64,000 nt of DNA from Hyphomicrobiales bacterium. Lineage in GTDB: Bacteria > Pseudomonadota > Alphaproteobacteria > Rhizobiales > Rhizobiaceae. Below, in pieces: positions 54,830 through 63,114 of the stretch. Made by a program: the position numbers and the translations under genes. Position 1 is the stretch's first letter, and the number at the start of each line of letters is the position of its first letter. The stretch lies in NCBI GenBank assembly GCA_026400435.1, contig JAPLOZ010000085.1:62001-126000 (forward strand), written 5' to 3'. The notes beneath the pieces were generated by a model that was not told where the DNA came from, made no database searches, and worked only from the letters and a program-made list of their open reading frames with translations.

Positions 54830-55117
54830 CTACCCCGCCACCACATCCGCCGAAAACCTGAGTTCCCGGAGCGGGCGCACGCGCGCGGTGGTAGCGGCAT
54901 AGGTCGGGTGAGCCTTGTAGGCGGCGAGTGCTTCGACGTCGGGAAATTCGGCATAGACAACGATGTCGATCTCGTCCGACAGCGGGTCGACCTGCGTATT
55001 CAAAGACACCTCGAACACGGTCGAATGCGGGATGGTGCCGAGCGCCAGCAGCCCCTGGCGGATCGTTTCGATGTCATCGCGCCGCTTGGCGCTGAAAAAC
55101 ACGATATGCCGTATCAA
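54830..55117 (-). CDS. Dabb family (stress-responsive A/B barrel) protein
   Basis: Protein of 95 aa from TTG 55117. GGAGG six bases upstream of the TTG decides this start, and the Dabb fold begins there (LIRHIVFFSAKRRDDIETIR). Core VFEVSLNTQVDPLSDEIDIV and VYAEFPDVEALAAYKAHPTY, with the catalytic-type His near ..AHPTYAA. Dabb proteins are small dimeric ferredoxin-like folds, some of them monooxygenase-like or polyketide cyclases, most of unknown role. The longer frame to 55216 is not protein-like. Confidence 0.85.
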   Translation of the reverse strand: MIRHIVFFSAKRRDDIETIRQGLLALGTIPHSTVFEVSLNTQVDPLSDEIDIVVYAEFPDVEALAAYKAHPTYAATTARVRPLRELRFSADVVAG

Positions 55118-55227
55118 ATCCGCCTCCGGGAGGACGATCCCTGCGAACGGGACCCGTTTTGGCGCGAGCAAACTCTCGCGAGGGCGTCTTTTGTGTCTTG
55201 GGCGCGCCGAGGTCAACCGTGACGTAT

Positions 55228-55362
55228 TTACGCGCCGACCATGGCCGTCAGCCGTTTCAGTTCCATCACGCCTGATTCGATATAGCGGCCGTCATTGTAA
55301 GCGACGTCCCACACGAGGAACCCGGCAACGAGGCATATTCCGATGACGTAACGCATTGGCAT
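55228..55362 (-). CDS. 44-residue single-pass membrane protein
   Basis: A short gene from ATG 55362 (ATG 55356 is an alternative) with GGGAG 4-8 bases upstream. It encodes one N-terminal hydrophobic helix, MRYVIGICLVAGFLVWDVAY, then a polar tail NDGRYIESGVMELKRLTAMV. The good ribosome site, clean start and helix-plus-tail pattern, together with its occurrence between same-strand genes, support a real small protein. Function unknown. Confidence 0.65.
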   Translation of the reverse strand: MPMRYVIGICLVAGFLVWDVAYNDGRYIESGVMELKRLTAMVGA

Positions 55363-55440
55363 GCTCTCCCTTGGGACGAGATATCGGCCCATAAAGAATG
55401 GAACGCAACGCGCAATCGCGTCTCGCCGTTCCCGAATTGG

Positions 55441-56922
55441 CTATTCCGGCTGCGCGGCGCCTTCCGGCGCATGACCGCGCAGCGTCTTTTCGGGCATCAT
55501 CCAGAGCGTGACGAAAGCCAGCAGCGTCATCACGGCGCAAACCAGATAGATCATGGCGAACGGCTCGGCGGTGGTGACATGCGCGCCGACGCGCAGCGCC
55601 TCGCCGCCGAGCGGCAGGCCGTAGCCAAGCGCAACCGCCCCCAGCATCGCAACGCCGAGCGCGCTGCCCAGCGAGCGCAGGAAGGTCAGCACGCCGGTTG
55701 CAACGCCGAGATGCGCCTTGTCGACGGCATTCTGGACGGACACCGTGCAGACCGGAAACGTCGTGCCCGCCCCGAGCCCGATGCAGATCGTCAGCAGTTC
55801 GACAACCAGCAGCGAGGCGCTGGCGGCGAGGAGCGCAAACAGGACCATGCAGGCAACGCTGAACAAAGCCCCCACCATCGCGATGCGCTTGTAGTGGACG
55901 AACCGCGGAATGGCGCGGCCGCTGAAGGTTGCGCCAGCCACGGTGCCGAGCAGCAGGCCAAGCATCGCGATGCCGGAGGCGCTGGCGTCCAGCCCAAGGA
56001 CCGACTGCAGGTAAACCGGCAGAAAGACGGCAAGGCCGACGTTGGCGGCCTGCAGAGCGAACATCGAGAGCGTGCCGGCAAGCACGATGCGATTGCCAAG
56101 GACCTCCAGCGAAATCAGCGGCTCGGCCGCCCGCATCAGGCGAAATGCGAATGCCGCCCAGAAAACGGCAGAAGCGGCCAGTAGTCCGCCAATTTCTCGC
56201 GACACCCAGGGATAGGTGCTGCCGCCCCAGTTCAGCGCCAGCAAGAGGAGCGCCGTCGCCGCAATCAGTAGCACCGCGCCCAGTGCGTCGATGCTGTGAT
56301 GCCGTCCCGCGACAGGCAACTTCTTCAGCGGATTGTTGATGATCGCCATCGCAAGCAGGCCGAGCGGAATGTTGATCCAGAATATCAGCGACCAGTGCAG
56401 GTGTTCCGCGAACGTACCGCCGAGCAGCGGCCCGGCAATGCTGGCGACAGCCCAGGTTCCGGATATCCAGGCCGCATAGCGCGCGCGCTCGCGCGGTGGC
56501 ACGAGATCGCCGATGACAGTCTGCGCCAGCGCGAAGAGGCCGCCGCCGCCCATGCCCTGGATCGCCCGGCCGATGACTAGCGTCAGCATGTTGGGGGCGA
56601 TCGCGGCAACCACCGAGCCGGACAGGAAGATGAGAATGGCAGCATAGATCGTCGGCCGGCGGCCGTAAATGTCCGAGATCTTGCCGTAGAGCGGCGCCAG
56701 CGCGGTCGCCGTCAGCAGGTAGCCGGTCACGACCCACGGCAGGTACTCGGCATGGCCAAGCGCGCCGGCGATGGTCGGCATGGCGGGTGCCACGATCGTC
56801 TGGTCGAGCGCCGCCAGCAGCATCGACAGCAGCACGCCGCCGATGATGGCGTTCTTTTCTTTCTCGCTGATGGGCGGCGCCCTGAAACCCTCAACGGTTC
56901 CCTGTCCGACGGCCTTGTCCAT
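55441..56922 (-). CDS. DHA2 family multidrug MFS exporter (EmrB/QacA type)
   Basis: Protein of 493 aa from ATG 56922 (ribosome site GAGGTGG). Fourteen hydrophobic segments; motif LLAALDQTIVAPAMPTIAGA at helix 1, GKISDIYGRRP in loop 2-3 and motif C-like AGPLLGGTFAEH in helix 5 identify the drug:H+ antiporter-2 group. Inner-membrane exporter; substrates unknown. No adjacent membrane-fusion protein (EmrA) is encoded, so it may act alone or with a partner elsewhere. It is divergent from the fau gene. Confidence 0.92.
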   Translation of the reverse strand: MDKAVGQGTVEGFRAPPISEKEKNAIIGGVLLSMLLAALDQTIVAPAMPTIAGALGHAEYLPWVVTGYLLTATALAPLYGKISDIYGRRPTIYAAILIFLSGSVVAAIAPNMLTLVIGRAIQGMGGGGLFALAQTVIGDLVPPRERARYAAWISGTWAVASIAGPLLGGTFAEHLHWSLIFWINIPLGLLAMAIINNPLKKLPVAGRHHSIDALGAVLLIAATALLLLALNWGGSTYPWVSREIGGLLAASAVFWAAFAFRLMRAAEPLISLEVLGNRIVLAGTLSMFALQAANVGLAVFLPVYLQSVLGLDASASGIAMLGLLLGTVAGATFSGRAIPRFVHYKRIAMVGALFSVACMVLFALLAASASLLVVELLTICIGLGAGTTFPVCTVSVQNAVDKAHLGVATGVLTFLRSLGSALGVAMLGAVALGYGLPLGGEALRVGAHVTTAEPFAMIYLVCAVMTLLAFVTLWMMPEKTLRGHAPEGAAQPE

Positions 56923-57270
56923 GCGATCCACCTCTTTCGAACGCCATGTCGAAAGGCAGCACAACCGCGCGTCGCGGCCTGATGCGCACCTTTCGAGTTC
57001 GGCTGTGGACCTCGCCTCAAGCGAGAGCTTCGGATCCCGGTGCGGGATCGCCGGACTACCAACCGGCATGCGTTTCCAGAAACAGCGCGGCTCGATTAGC
57101 AGGCGCCGGCCGCGATGTCGAGGCAACCCGTTCTGTCGTGCCAGACGTTCAACAAAACTGGACCAACACAAATCCCGCGCGCTTCTCGAACGCAAGACCC
57201 GACGTCGCAAATGCGCAAGCCCTCGCTGCTGCTCAGGGTTCTGCTGGCGCCTTCTGCCCCGGAGCCGGAC
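56923..57270. other. Divergent promoter region between DHA2 exporter and fau
   Basis: About 348 bp. It should hold both promoters. 6S RNA is often found upstream of fau in proteobacteria, but no long 6S-type hairpin with its conserved central bubble was recognised by eye here. No ORF is supported. Confidence 0.4.
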
Positions 57271-57888
57271 ATGAACGACGATGCTGTATCCGCCGGTGCC
57301 GCCGGTGCGCCCTCCTGGCCCGACGTCGCGCGCTGGCGCAAGGCAGAGCGGGAGCGCCTGATCGCGGCAAGGCTGGCGATACCTGCCGAGGCGCGCAACG
57401 CCTTGTCGGTGCGGATCGGCGAACGCCTCGACGGCATCGTCGGTGATGTCCGGGGGCGCGTCATCAGTCTGTACTGGCCGTTTCGCGGCGAGCCGGACCT
57501 GCGCCCATGGATGGCAGGCGTCGTCGAGCGCGGCGGCACGCCAGCGTTGCCGGTGGTGGTGGCAAAGGCGCAACCCTTGCTCTTCCGCGCCTACAGGCCC
57601 GGCGACACGCTCGAAAAAGGCGTCTGGAATATCCCGGTGCCAGCCGAGGGACCGCCGGTTGTTCCAGACATCGTGATCGCGCCGCTGGTCTGCGTCGATC
57701 CGCTGAACTACAGGCTGGGATATGGCGGCGGCTTTTTCGACCGCACCCTTGCCTCGCTGGCACAAAAGCCGCTGGTCATCGGTGTCGGCTACGCCATGCA
57801 GCGCGTCGCCACCATACACCCGCAGCCACACGATATTCCCATGGACCAGGTCGTGACAGTGGAGGATGGGCCGGTCTCGGGCGCGTAG
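57271..57888 (+). CDS. fau: 5-formyltetrahydrofolate cyclo-ligase
   Basis: Protein of 205 aa from ATG 57271 with GGAG 6-9 bases upstream (frame open to 57115). N-terminal WRKAERERLIAARLAIPAEA, central YWPFRGEPDLRPWMAGV, and the ATP/substrate motif LNYRLGYGGGFFDRTLASLA are diagnostic. The enzyme converts 5-formyl-THF to 5,10-methenyl-THF in the cytoplasm. It is shorter at the C-terminus than some eukaryotic forms but normal for bacteria. Confidence 0.94.
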   Translation: MNDDAVSAGAAGAPSWPDVARWRKAERERLIAARLAIPAEARNALSVRIGERLDGIVGDVRGRVISLYWPFRGEPDLRPWMAGVVERGGTPALPVVVAKAQPLLFRAYRPGDTLEKGVWNIPVPAEGPPVVPDIVIAPLVCVDPLNYRLGYGGGFFDRTLASLAQKPLVIGVGYAMQRVATIHPQPHDIPMDQVVTVEDGPVSGA

Positions 57889-57894
57889 AGCCGA

Positions 57895-59016
57895 TCAGGC
57901 GGCGGCTATCGCCAGAGCGTGCCCGCGGGCGTTTTCGCGCAGCGCGTCGAGGTGGATCGACTTCAGCAAAGCGGCGATGTCGCCGTCCGCCTCCTGCCCG
58001 CCGAGTTCCTTGAGCATCAGCCAGGATACTTCCTGGGCGCCGGCGACGCGTTTGCCGTTGGCGACCTCGCGCCACACCTTGAGCGCTCGGATAAGGATGG
58101 CATGGACCGGCTGCGCGATCCCGGCGCCGCGGAATACCGCCGAAAGGGCGACATCGCCGCCCGTCGCGAGCAGCGCGCGCACACGTTCCTGGGACTTGCC
58201 GGTGAGCGCGACGAGCACCGAACCGAAGAAATCGACCTTGCCATGGGCAAGCGCGCGGATGATGAAGCTTGCCGTCAGGTCGCCGCGCATACGCAGGTGC
58301 GTGATCAGCGCTGCGATGTCCTCTGCATCCGTTCCATCGATCAGCGTGAGCGATGCTCGCATGCAGGCGTCTTTCAGCATCCGGTCGGCCCGCGACGGCC
58401 CCATCAGCGCCACAACCAGCGGCGAACCCTTCAGCGCTTCGCCAAGCTTGACCAGCAGCATGTGCCGGCTGTCGGCGGGCAGCCGACGGTCGGCGATCAG
58501 CGCCTCGCGCAGGGCCGCGACATGGCCATGACGCTCGGCCATGCGGCGGAAGGACAACGCTGCGATCCGCGCACCGCCGTTCGCCACAAGGACCAGGCAG
58601 GCTTGGGCCTCGCCGATCTCCGCGATGGCCGCCGACAGTTCCATCGACACGGCCGGTCGATCGGCGATCAGGACCTGCGTGGACTTGATTCCAGATTCCA
58701 GAATTTCAATCAGGTCGGCGTCGCTGAGAAGCGGGGATCGCGCCAGCACCACACCCGCAACCTCCGGCTGATCGGCAGCAAGCGCCCCGATGACCTGAAC
58801 GGGTGCATGGCGCGACAGCGCCAGCGCTTCGGCCATAGCCTGGCGAACCTTGGCCGACGGGTCGTCCAGAAGCAGCGTCAACGCGGCCTCCGCACCACAG
58901 CGGTCTTCGAACGGCAGATCATGCGTGACATAGGCCCGGGCAAGCGCTCCGGCTGCAGCCGCGCGCTCGTTCACCTTGGCGGTGTTCACCCACTTCAGGA
59001 AATGCGAAACAACCAT
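57895..59016 (-). CDS. DUF2336 domain-containing protein
   Basis: Protein of 373 aa from ATG 59016; the frame is open to 59172. Predominantly alpha-helical, with HEAT-like repeats: AAAAGALARAYVTHDLPFED, LTLLLDDPSAKVRQAMAEAL, VIGALAADQPEVAGVVLARS. The C-terminal section ends HLDALRENARGHALAIAAA. DUF2336 is common in Rhizobiales and unassigned in function; HEAT architecture suggests protein binding. It is convergent with fau (6 bp). Confidence 0.88.
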   Translation of the reverse strand: MVVSHFLKWVNTAKVNERAAAAGALARAYVTHDLPFEDRCGAEAALTLLLDDPSAKVRQAMAEALALSRHAPVQVIGALAADQPEVAGVVLARSPLLSDADLIEILESGIKSTQVLIADRPAVSMELSAAIAEIGEAQACLVLVANGGARIAALSFRRMAERHGHVAALREALIADRRLPADSRHMLLVKLGEALKGSPLVVALMGPSRADRMLKDACMRASLTLIDGTDAEDIAALITHLRMRGDLTASFIIRALAHGKVDFFGSVLVALTGKSQERVRALLATGGDVALSAVFRGAGIAQPVHAILIRALKVWREVANGKRVAGAQEVSWLMLKELGGQEADGDIAALLKSIHLDALRENARGHALAIAAA

Positions 59017-59170
59017 CAAATCCGCGCCCAAGATTTCAAGCCAACCCCTCTTGGCCTTGAGTCCCGACGGTAGGCAGAAATAGTTTACGATTGGTTCACC
59101 ATGTTCCTTAACCCGCTTGCGCAAGACGAGTGCGGGACTTATTCCCTGCCGCAACGTGAAGGAGGCTCGC

Positions 59171-59626
59171 ATGGCTGGGTTGTATCTGGAGGAGTTCCAG
59201 GTCGGGCACGTGTTCCGTCACGCCCTGACCAAGACGGTCACCGAAGGCGACAACATGCTGTTTTCGACGATGACCCTCAATCCCCAGCCGCTGCACATCG
59301 ACTTCGACTTCGCCTCCAGAAGCGAATGGGGCAAGCCGCTCGTCAATTCGTTGTTCACGCTGGGGTTGATGATCGGCATTTCGGTGCATGACACGACGAT
59401 GGGTACGACCCTCGCCAACCTCGGCATGACGGAGACGGTGTTTCCCAAGCCGGTGTTTCATGGCGACACGATCCGGGTCGAGACCGAGGTGCTGTCGGTG
59501 CGCGAATCGAAATCCCGGGCGGACCGGGGCATCGTTGAGTTCGAACACCGTGCCTACAACCAGAAGGGCGACCTCGTGGCAAAATGCATCCGGCAGGCCA
59601 TGATTGCCAAGACAAGGGCCGCCTGA
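59171..59626 (+). CDS. MaoC family dehydratase
   Basis: Protein of 151 aa from ATG 59171 with a perfect AAGGAGG site. Hot-dog fold: YLEEFQVGHVFRHALTKTVT, NMLFSTMTLNPQPLHIDFDF and GDTIRVETEVLSVRESKSRA. The catalytic-type D/H pair of R-hydratases is represented by the N-P-x-H segment (MTLNPQPLHID). It should hydrate or dehydrate an acyl-CoA; pairing with the CitE-like lyase gene, overlapping as TGATG, suggests a shared acyl-CoA such as a mesaconyl/methylmalyl type (inference). Confidence 0.9.
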   Translation: MAGLYLEEFQVGHVFRHALTKTVTEGDNMLFSTMTLNPQPLHIDFDFASRSEWGKPLVNSLFTLGLMIGISVHDTTMGTTLANLGMTETVFPKPVFHGDTIRVETEVLSVRESKSRADRGIVEFEHRAYNQKGDLVAKCIRQAMIAKTRAA

Positions 59627-60504
59627 TGCGTTCGCTGCTGTTCATTCCTGGAGACTCCGAGCGGAAGCTGGAAAAGGGGTTCGCAGCCGGAGCCGATGTC
59701 GTCATCATCGACCTGGAGGACTCGGTCGCGCAGCACAACAAGCCCGACGCAAGGCGTCTCGCGCCCGAAGCGATCCGCGCCAATAGCGGGGGTGCATGCC
59801 GTATCTATGTCAGGATCAACGACCTGGCGAGCGGGTTGGCGGACGACGATCTGGCAGCGGTCGTTGCGGCCCGTCCGCACGGTATCATGTTGCCCAAGGC
59901 GCAGGGCGGAGCCGACATGCAGCAGCTTTCGGCCAAGCTGCGCGTCGCCGAAATTGCCAGCGGTCTCCCCGACGGCGGCATCCGGGTCATCCCGATCGTC
60001 AGCGAAACCGGCCTCGCCGTGTTGTCGACCGCGACCTATGCGAACTCCAGCCCAAGGATCGCTGGAGTCACATGGGGAGCGGAAGACCTCTCGGCAGCGA
60101 TCGGCGCGCGCGCCAACAGGGACGAGCATGGCAGGTACACAGATGTGTTCCGGCTTGCGCGCTCCCTCACGCTGCTCACAGCTTCATCCTGCGACGTGGC
60201 GGCGATCGACACCGTCTATGTCGATTTCAGGAACCTCGATGGCCTGCGCGCCGAATGCGTAGAGGCTGAGCGCGACGGGTTCACCGGAAAGCTTGCCATC
60301 CACCCGGCGCAGGTTGCGGTGATAAACGAGGTTTTCACGCCTTCGCCCGAAGCCGTTGCCCATGCCAGGGCGCTGGTCGAAACCTTCGCTGCCCTGGGCA
60401 ATCCGGGGGTCGTCGGCATTGACGGGCGGATGTACGACATACCGCATCTCAAGCGCGCCGAGCGGCTCCTTGCGCGTGCGCCGAAGGCCAGCACCGATCG
60501 CTAG
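59626..60504 (+). CDS. HpcH/HpaI aldolase, CitE-like CoA ester lyase
   Basis: Protein of 292 aa. N-terminal MRSLLFIPGDSERKLEKGFA and DVVIIDLEDSVAQHNKPDAR contain the CitE signature; substrate/metal region IRVIPIVSETGLAVLSTATY, WGAEDLSAAIGARANRDEHG, and the C-terminal GKLAIHPAQVAVINEVFTPS. Family reactions include malyl-CoA and methylmalyl-CoA cleavage. The ATG overlaps the MaoC stop by one base, so both are made in fixed ratio. A citrate lyase complex is unlikely because citD and citF are absent. Confidence 0.92.
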   Translation: MRSLLFIPGDSERKLEKGFAAGADVVIIDLEDSVAQHNKPDARRLAPEAIRANSGGACRIYVRINDLASGLADDDLAAVVAARPHGIMLPKAQGGADMQQLSAKLRVAEIASGLPDGGIRVIPIVSETGLAVLSTATYANSSPRIAGVTWGAEDLSAAIGARANRDEHGRYTDVFRLARSLTLLTASSCDVAAIDTVYVDFRNLDGLRAECVEAERDGFTGKLAIHPAQVAVINEVFTPSPEAVAHARALVETFAALGNPGVVGIDGRMYDIPHLKRAERLLARAPKASTDR

Positions 60505-60519
60505 AACTTGCTCGCGGCG

Positions 60520-61104
60520 TCAGCCCTGCCAGGGACCGGAGTAGTCCTGGTAGAGCGAACCGACGTCGGGCCTCGGCCGTTCGGGAGTGCTGCCGTCATA
60601 GCTGCCGATATGCACGAAGCCGACGACACGTTCATGCGGCGCGATTCCGAGCAGCGCCCGCCCCTCAGGCACGTCCGAGTACCAGTTGGTGATCCAGTTG
60701 CTTCCGTAGCCCAGCGCATTGGCGGCAAGTATCAGGTTCATCGCCGCAGCGCCGCCCGAGAGGAACATCTCCCATTGCGGAATCTTCTGGTTCTCCTTGG
60801 GGCTGGAGACGACGCCGATCACCAGTGGCGCCCGGGAGAAGCGTGTGAGTTCCTGATTGCGCCTACCTTCGGTCAGCGGACCTTCACGCTGTTGCGCGAG
60901 TTCAGCCAATTTTTCGCCGACCTTTTCGCGCGCAGCACCCCTGTAGAGGATGAAGCGCCAGGGAGCGAGCCGGCCATGGTCTGGCACGCGGCTTGCCGCG
61001 GTCAGGATCGTCTCGATTTGCGAATCGGTTGGGCCAGGCGCCTTGAGGTCTTGGATAGGCGCGGAGTTGCGCGTCAAAAGAAATTCGATGGTGGTCTGCG
61101 CCAC
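60520..61104 (-). CDS. Nitroreductase family protein
   Basis: Protein of 194 aa from GTG 61104, preceded by GGAG 7-10 bases upstream; the longer frame to 61413 is not supported. FMN-binding ILTAASRVPDHGRLAPWRFI, RFSRAPLVIGVVSSPKENQK, and SGGAAAMNLILAANALGYGS with the final NWITNWYSDVPEGRALLGI. It belongs near the YdjA-like small nitroreductases. Uses NAD(P)H to reduce nitro compounds or similar acceptors. It converges on the CitE-like gene. Confidence 0.88.
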   Translation of the reverse strand: MAQTTIEFLLTRNSAPIQDLKAPGPTDSQIETILTAASRVPDHGRLAPWRFILYRGAAREKVGEKLAELAQQREGPLTEGRRNQELTRFSRAPLVIGVVSSPKENQKIPQWEMFLSGGAAAMNLILAANALGYGSNWITNWYSDVPEGRALLGIAPHERVVGFVHIGSYDGSTPERPRPDVGSLYQDYSGPWQG

Positions 61105-61222
61105 TGCTTGTTCTCCGTTTTGCTGGCTGGAGCGGCGCTTGCCTGCGGCGACTTTGGCTTCGCCGGCTGCATGCCGGCGAATTGGCCTTGAAATTGCCAT
61201 CGCGTTGGGGTTCAACGCAAGC

Positions 61223-62194
61223 ATGACTGGAGGGGTTTTCCGTCTTTTTCTGGCACTTGCTGGCGCAGTGGCGTTGGTGACGCAGCCCGTTTTCGTCAAT
61301 GCGCAGGAGAGCGATGACGCGGCGGCGCAGTTGCAGCTTCCGTCCATCTCGAGCTTCGCGCCAGCCGGCGATTCCTCGACTCCGCTTGCCATGGCAGGCG
61401 GTGGCGAGATCACGCTTTCGGCTAAGTTGACCGAGGAAGGTCAGGACATTTCGCGCGGTCTTGTCTGGCGCGTGTTCGCCCAGGAACCCGGACCTGATGG
61501 GAAGTTGCCGCTCGTCGCCTCCTCGCATGGCGGCACAAGCGTCTTCAATTTGGCGCCAGGCGGCTATCTCGTCCATGCTTCTTACGGGCGTGCCGGGGCG
61601 ACCAAGCGCATCACGGTGGGCCGCGACAGCAAGAGCGAGAACCTGGTTCTTGACGCTGGGGGACTGAAGCTCGACGCAGTGCTTGCCGGAGGCGTTCGCA
61701 TCCCGCCCGCAAAGCTGAAGTTCTCGATCTACGAAGCCGATTCGGACGCAAATGGCGAGCGGGCGCTGATCATCCCCGATGTCAGCCCCAACGCGATCGT
61801 GCGCCTCAATTCCGGCACGTACCATGTGGTTTCGACCTATGGCACGGTGAACGCCGTCATCCGTTCCGATATCCGCGTCGAGGCGGGCAAGCTCACCGAG
61901 GCAACCGTCGAGCACCACGCCGCGGAGTTGACGATGAAGCTGGTGCGCGAGCCGGGCGGCGAGGCTATTGCAGACACATCCTGGTCGATCCTCTCAGGCT
62001 CCGGTGATCCGGTGCGCGAGATGGTGGGTGCCTTCGCCTCGCTGGTGCTGGCGGAAGGCGACTACACCATCATCGCCAAGAACAAGGAGCGCATATACCA
62101 GCGCGATTTCACCGTCGTTGGCGGGCGAAATCAGGACGTCGAGGTTCTCGCGACAGACGGCAACTCGGTCACAGATGTCGAAGGCGCCGACTAG
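61223..62194 (+). CDS. Secreted protein of unknown function
   Basis: Protein of 323 aa from ATG 61223, beginning with a signal peptide (MTGGVFRLFLALAGAVALVT, cut near VNAQ). The mature part has repeated beta-rich segments with carboxypeptidase-regulatory-like character: VFNLAPGGYLVHASYGRAGA, IVRLNSGTYHVVSTYGTVNA, LVLAEGDYTIIAKNKERIYQ. Probably three Ig-like or CarboxypepD_reg-like modules. Periplasmic or surface; function unknown. The in-frame region back to 60950 overlaps the nitroreductase gene and is not called. Confidence 0.75.
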   Translation: MTGGVFRLFLALAGAVALVTQPVFVNAQESDDAAAQLQLPSISSFAPAGDSSTPLAMAGGGEITLSAKLTEEGQDISRGLVWRVFAQEPGPDGKLPLVASSHGGTSVFNLAPGGYLVHASYGRAGATKRITVGRDSKSENLVLDAGGLKLDAVLAGGVRIPPAKLKFSIYEADSDANGERALIIPDVSPNAIVRLNSGTYHVVSTYGTVNAVIRSDIRVEAGKLTEATVEHHAAELTMKLVREPGGEAIADTSWSILSGSGDPVREMVGAFASLVLAEGDYTIIAKNKERIYQRDFTVVGGRNQDVEVLATDGNSVTDVEGAD

Positions 62195-62235
62195 CGCGGC
62201 GCGACAGCGGCAGCCTTGCCCAGGTGCGATCCGCT

Positions 62236-63111
62236 CTACCGTGGCGCCGAGATCATCCAGTTCAGTGTTTCCCGCCAGTCCGTCATCCGGATCGGCGTAC
62301 CGTGCGTTCCCGTCTCGAACCGTACGAAACGCGCCGGGTAGTTCCCCGATTTCGCGACGATCGAGCGATAGAACGCCTCCTGCGATGCGATTGGAAACAC
62401 GGGATCCCGGCTGCCCTGGCCAAAAAATACCGGTACCTTCGCTTTGAAAGCCGCGCTTGAGAGAAACGTGTCGTCCCAGAGCGAACCAAGCAACAGGAGT
62501 CCCGACAGACGGCCCGCAACGTCGCCGTTGGCGGCAAGCTGCCAGCACAGCATGCCGCCCATCGAACCGCATGCGACAAAGATTTTCGCGCCCGGCGACT
62601 TTGCGGCGTAGTGGTCGATCAGCGCGGCGATCTCGGCCGCGCCCTTCTCGCCGAAATCAGTAAAGTCCGGCGATAGATACAGACCGCCGTTCGCCGCCAT
62701 CAGGTTCTTGATGCGGTTGAAATTTCCGCCAAACGTGAAGTCGTCGACGCCCTGCTTGCGGCTGCCGCCCTGGCCGTGCAGGTAGATCGTTATGAACCGC
62801 GCGCCATCGGTGCTGCCGACAGCGACGTGCTTGACGGTCCCGGCGCCGGTTTCCAGCGACAGATCTTTTTGCAGCTTGCGCACACCGGTCGAAACATAGT
62901 TCCCCCGCACGCGGCGTTCGGGCACCTGATCGCGCTGGTTGATGTCGCGCGCTTCGCTGTAGTCGACGACGATATAGGCGCCGCCATTCTCCGACGACAG
63001 GATGGCGGGATAGGCGAAAAGCTCGTCCTTGAAAGGTTTGAGCGCCTCGGCGCGGGCCTGCCCGACCGCGAACGAGGCAAGGCAGGCAAGCATGGTCACA
63101 CAAAAACGCAT
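62236..63111 (-). CDS. Secreted alpha/beta hydrolase-like protein
   Basis: Protein of 291 aa with a signal peptide (MRFCVTMLACLASFAVGQAR, cut near ARA). Esterase elements: ITIYLHGQGGSRKQGVDDFT, nucleophile elbow ACGSMGGML, acidic residue in GQGSRDPVFPIASQEAF and His in FETGTHGTPIRM. Its ATG is 3 bases after the stop of the upstream Mo-cofactor fusion gene, so they form an operon. Periplasmic; substrate unknown. Confidence 0.82.
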   Translation of the reverse strand: MRFCVTMLACLASFAVGQARAEALKPFKDELFAYPAILSSENGGAYIVVDYSEARDINQRDQVPERRVRGNYVSTGVRKLQKDLSLETGAGTVKHVAVGSTDGARFITIYLHGQGGSRKQGVDDFTFGGNFNRIKNLMAANGGLYLSPDFTDFGEKGAAEIAALIDHYAAKSPGAKIFVACGSMGGMLCWQLAANGDVAGRLSGLLLLGSLWDDTFLSSAAFKAKVPVFFGQGSRDPVFPIASQEAFYRSIVAKSGNYPARFVRFETGTHGTPIRMTDWRETLNWMISAPR

Positions 63112-63114
63112 CGA

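Noticed and set aside
56923-57270. Possible 6S RNA upstream of fau
   Set aside because: The synteny is suggestive, but no 6S-type long hairpin with central bubble could be seen by eye. A covariance-model search would decide.
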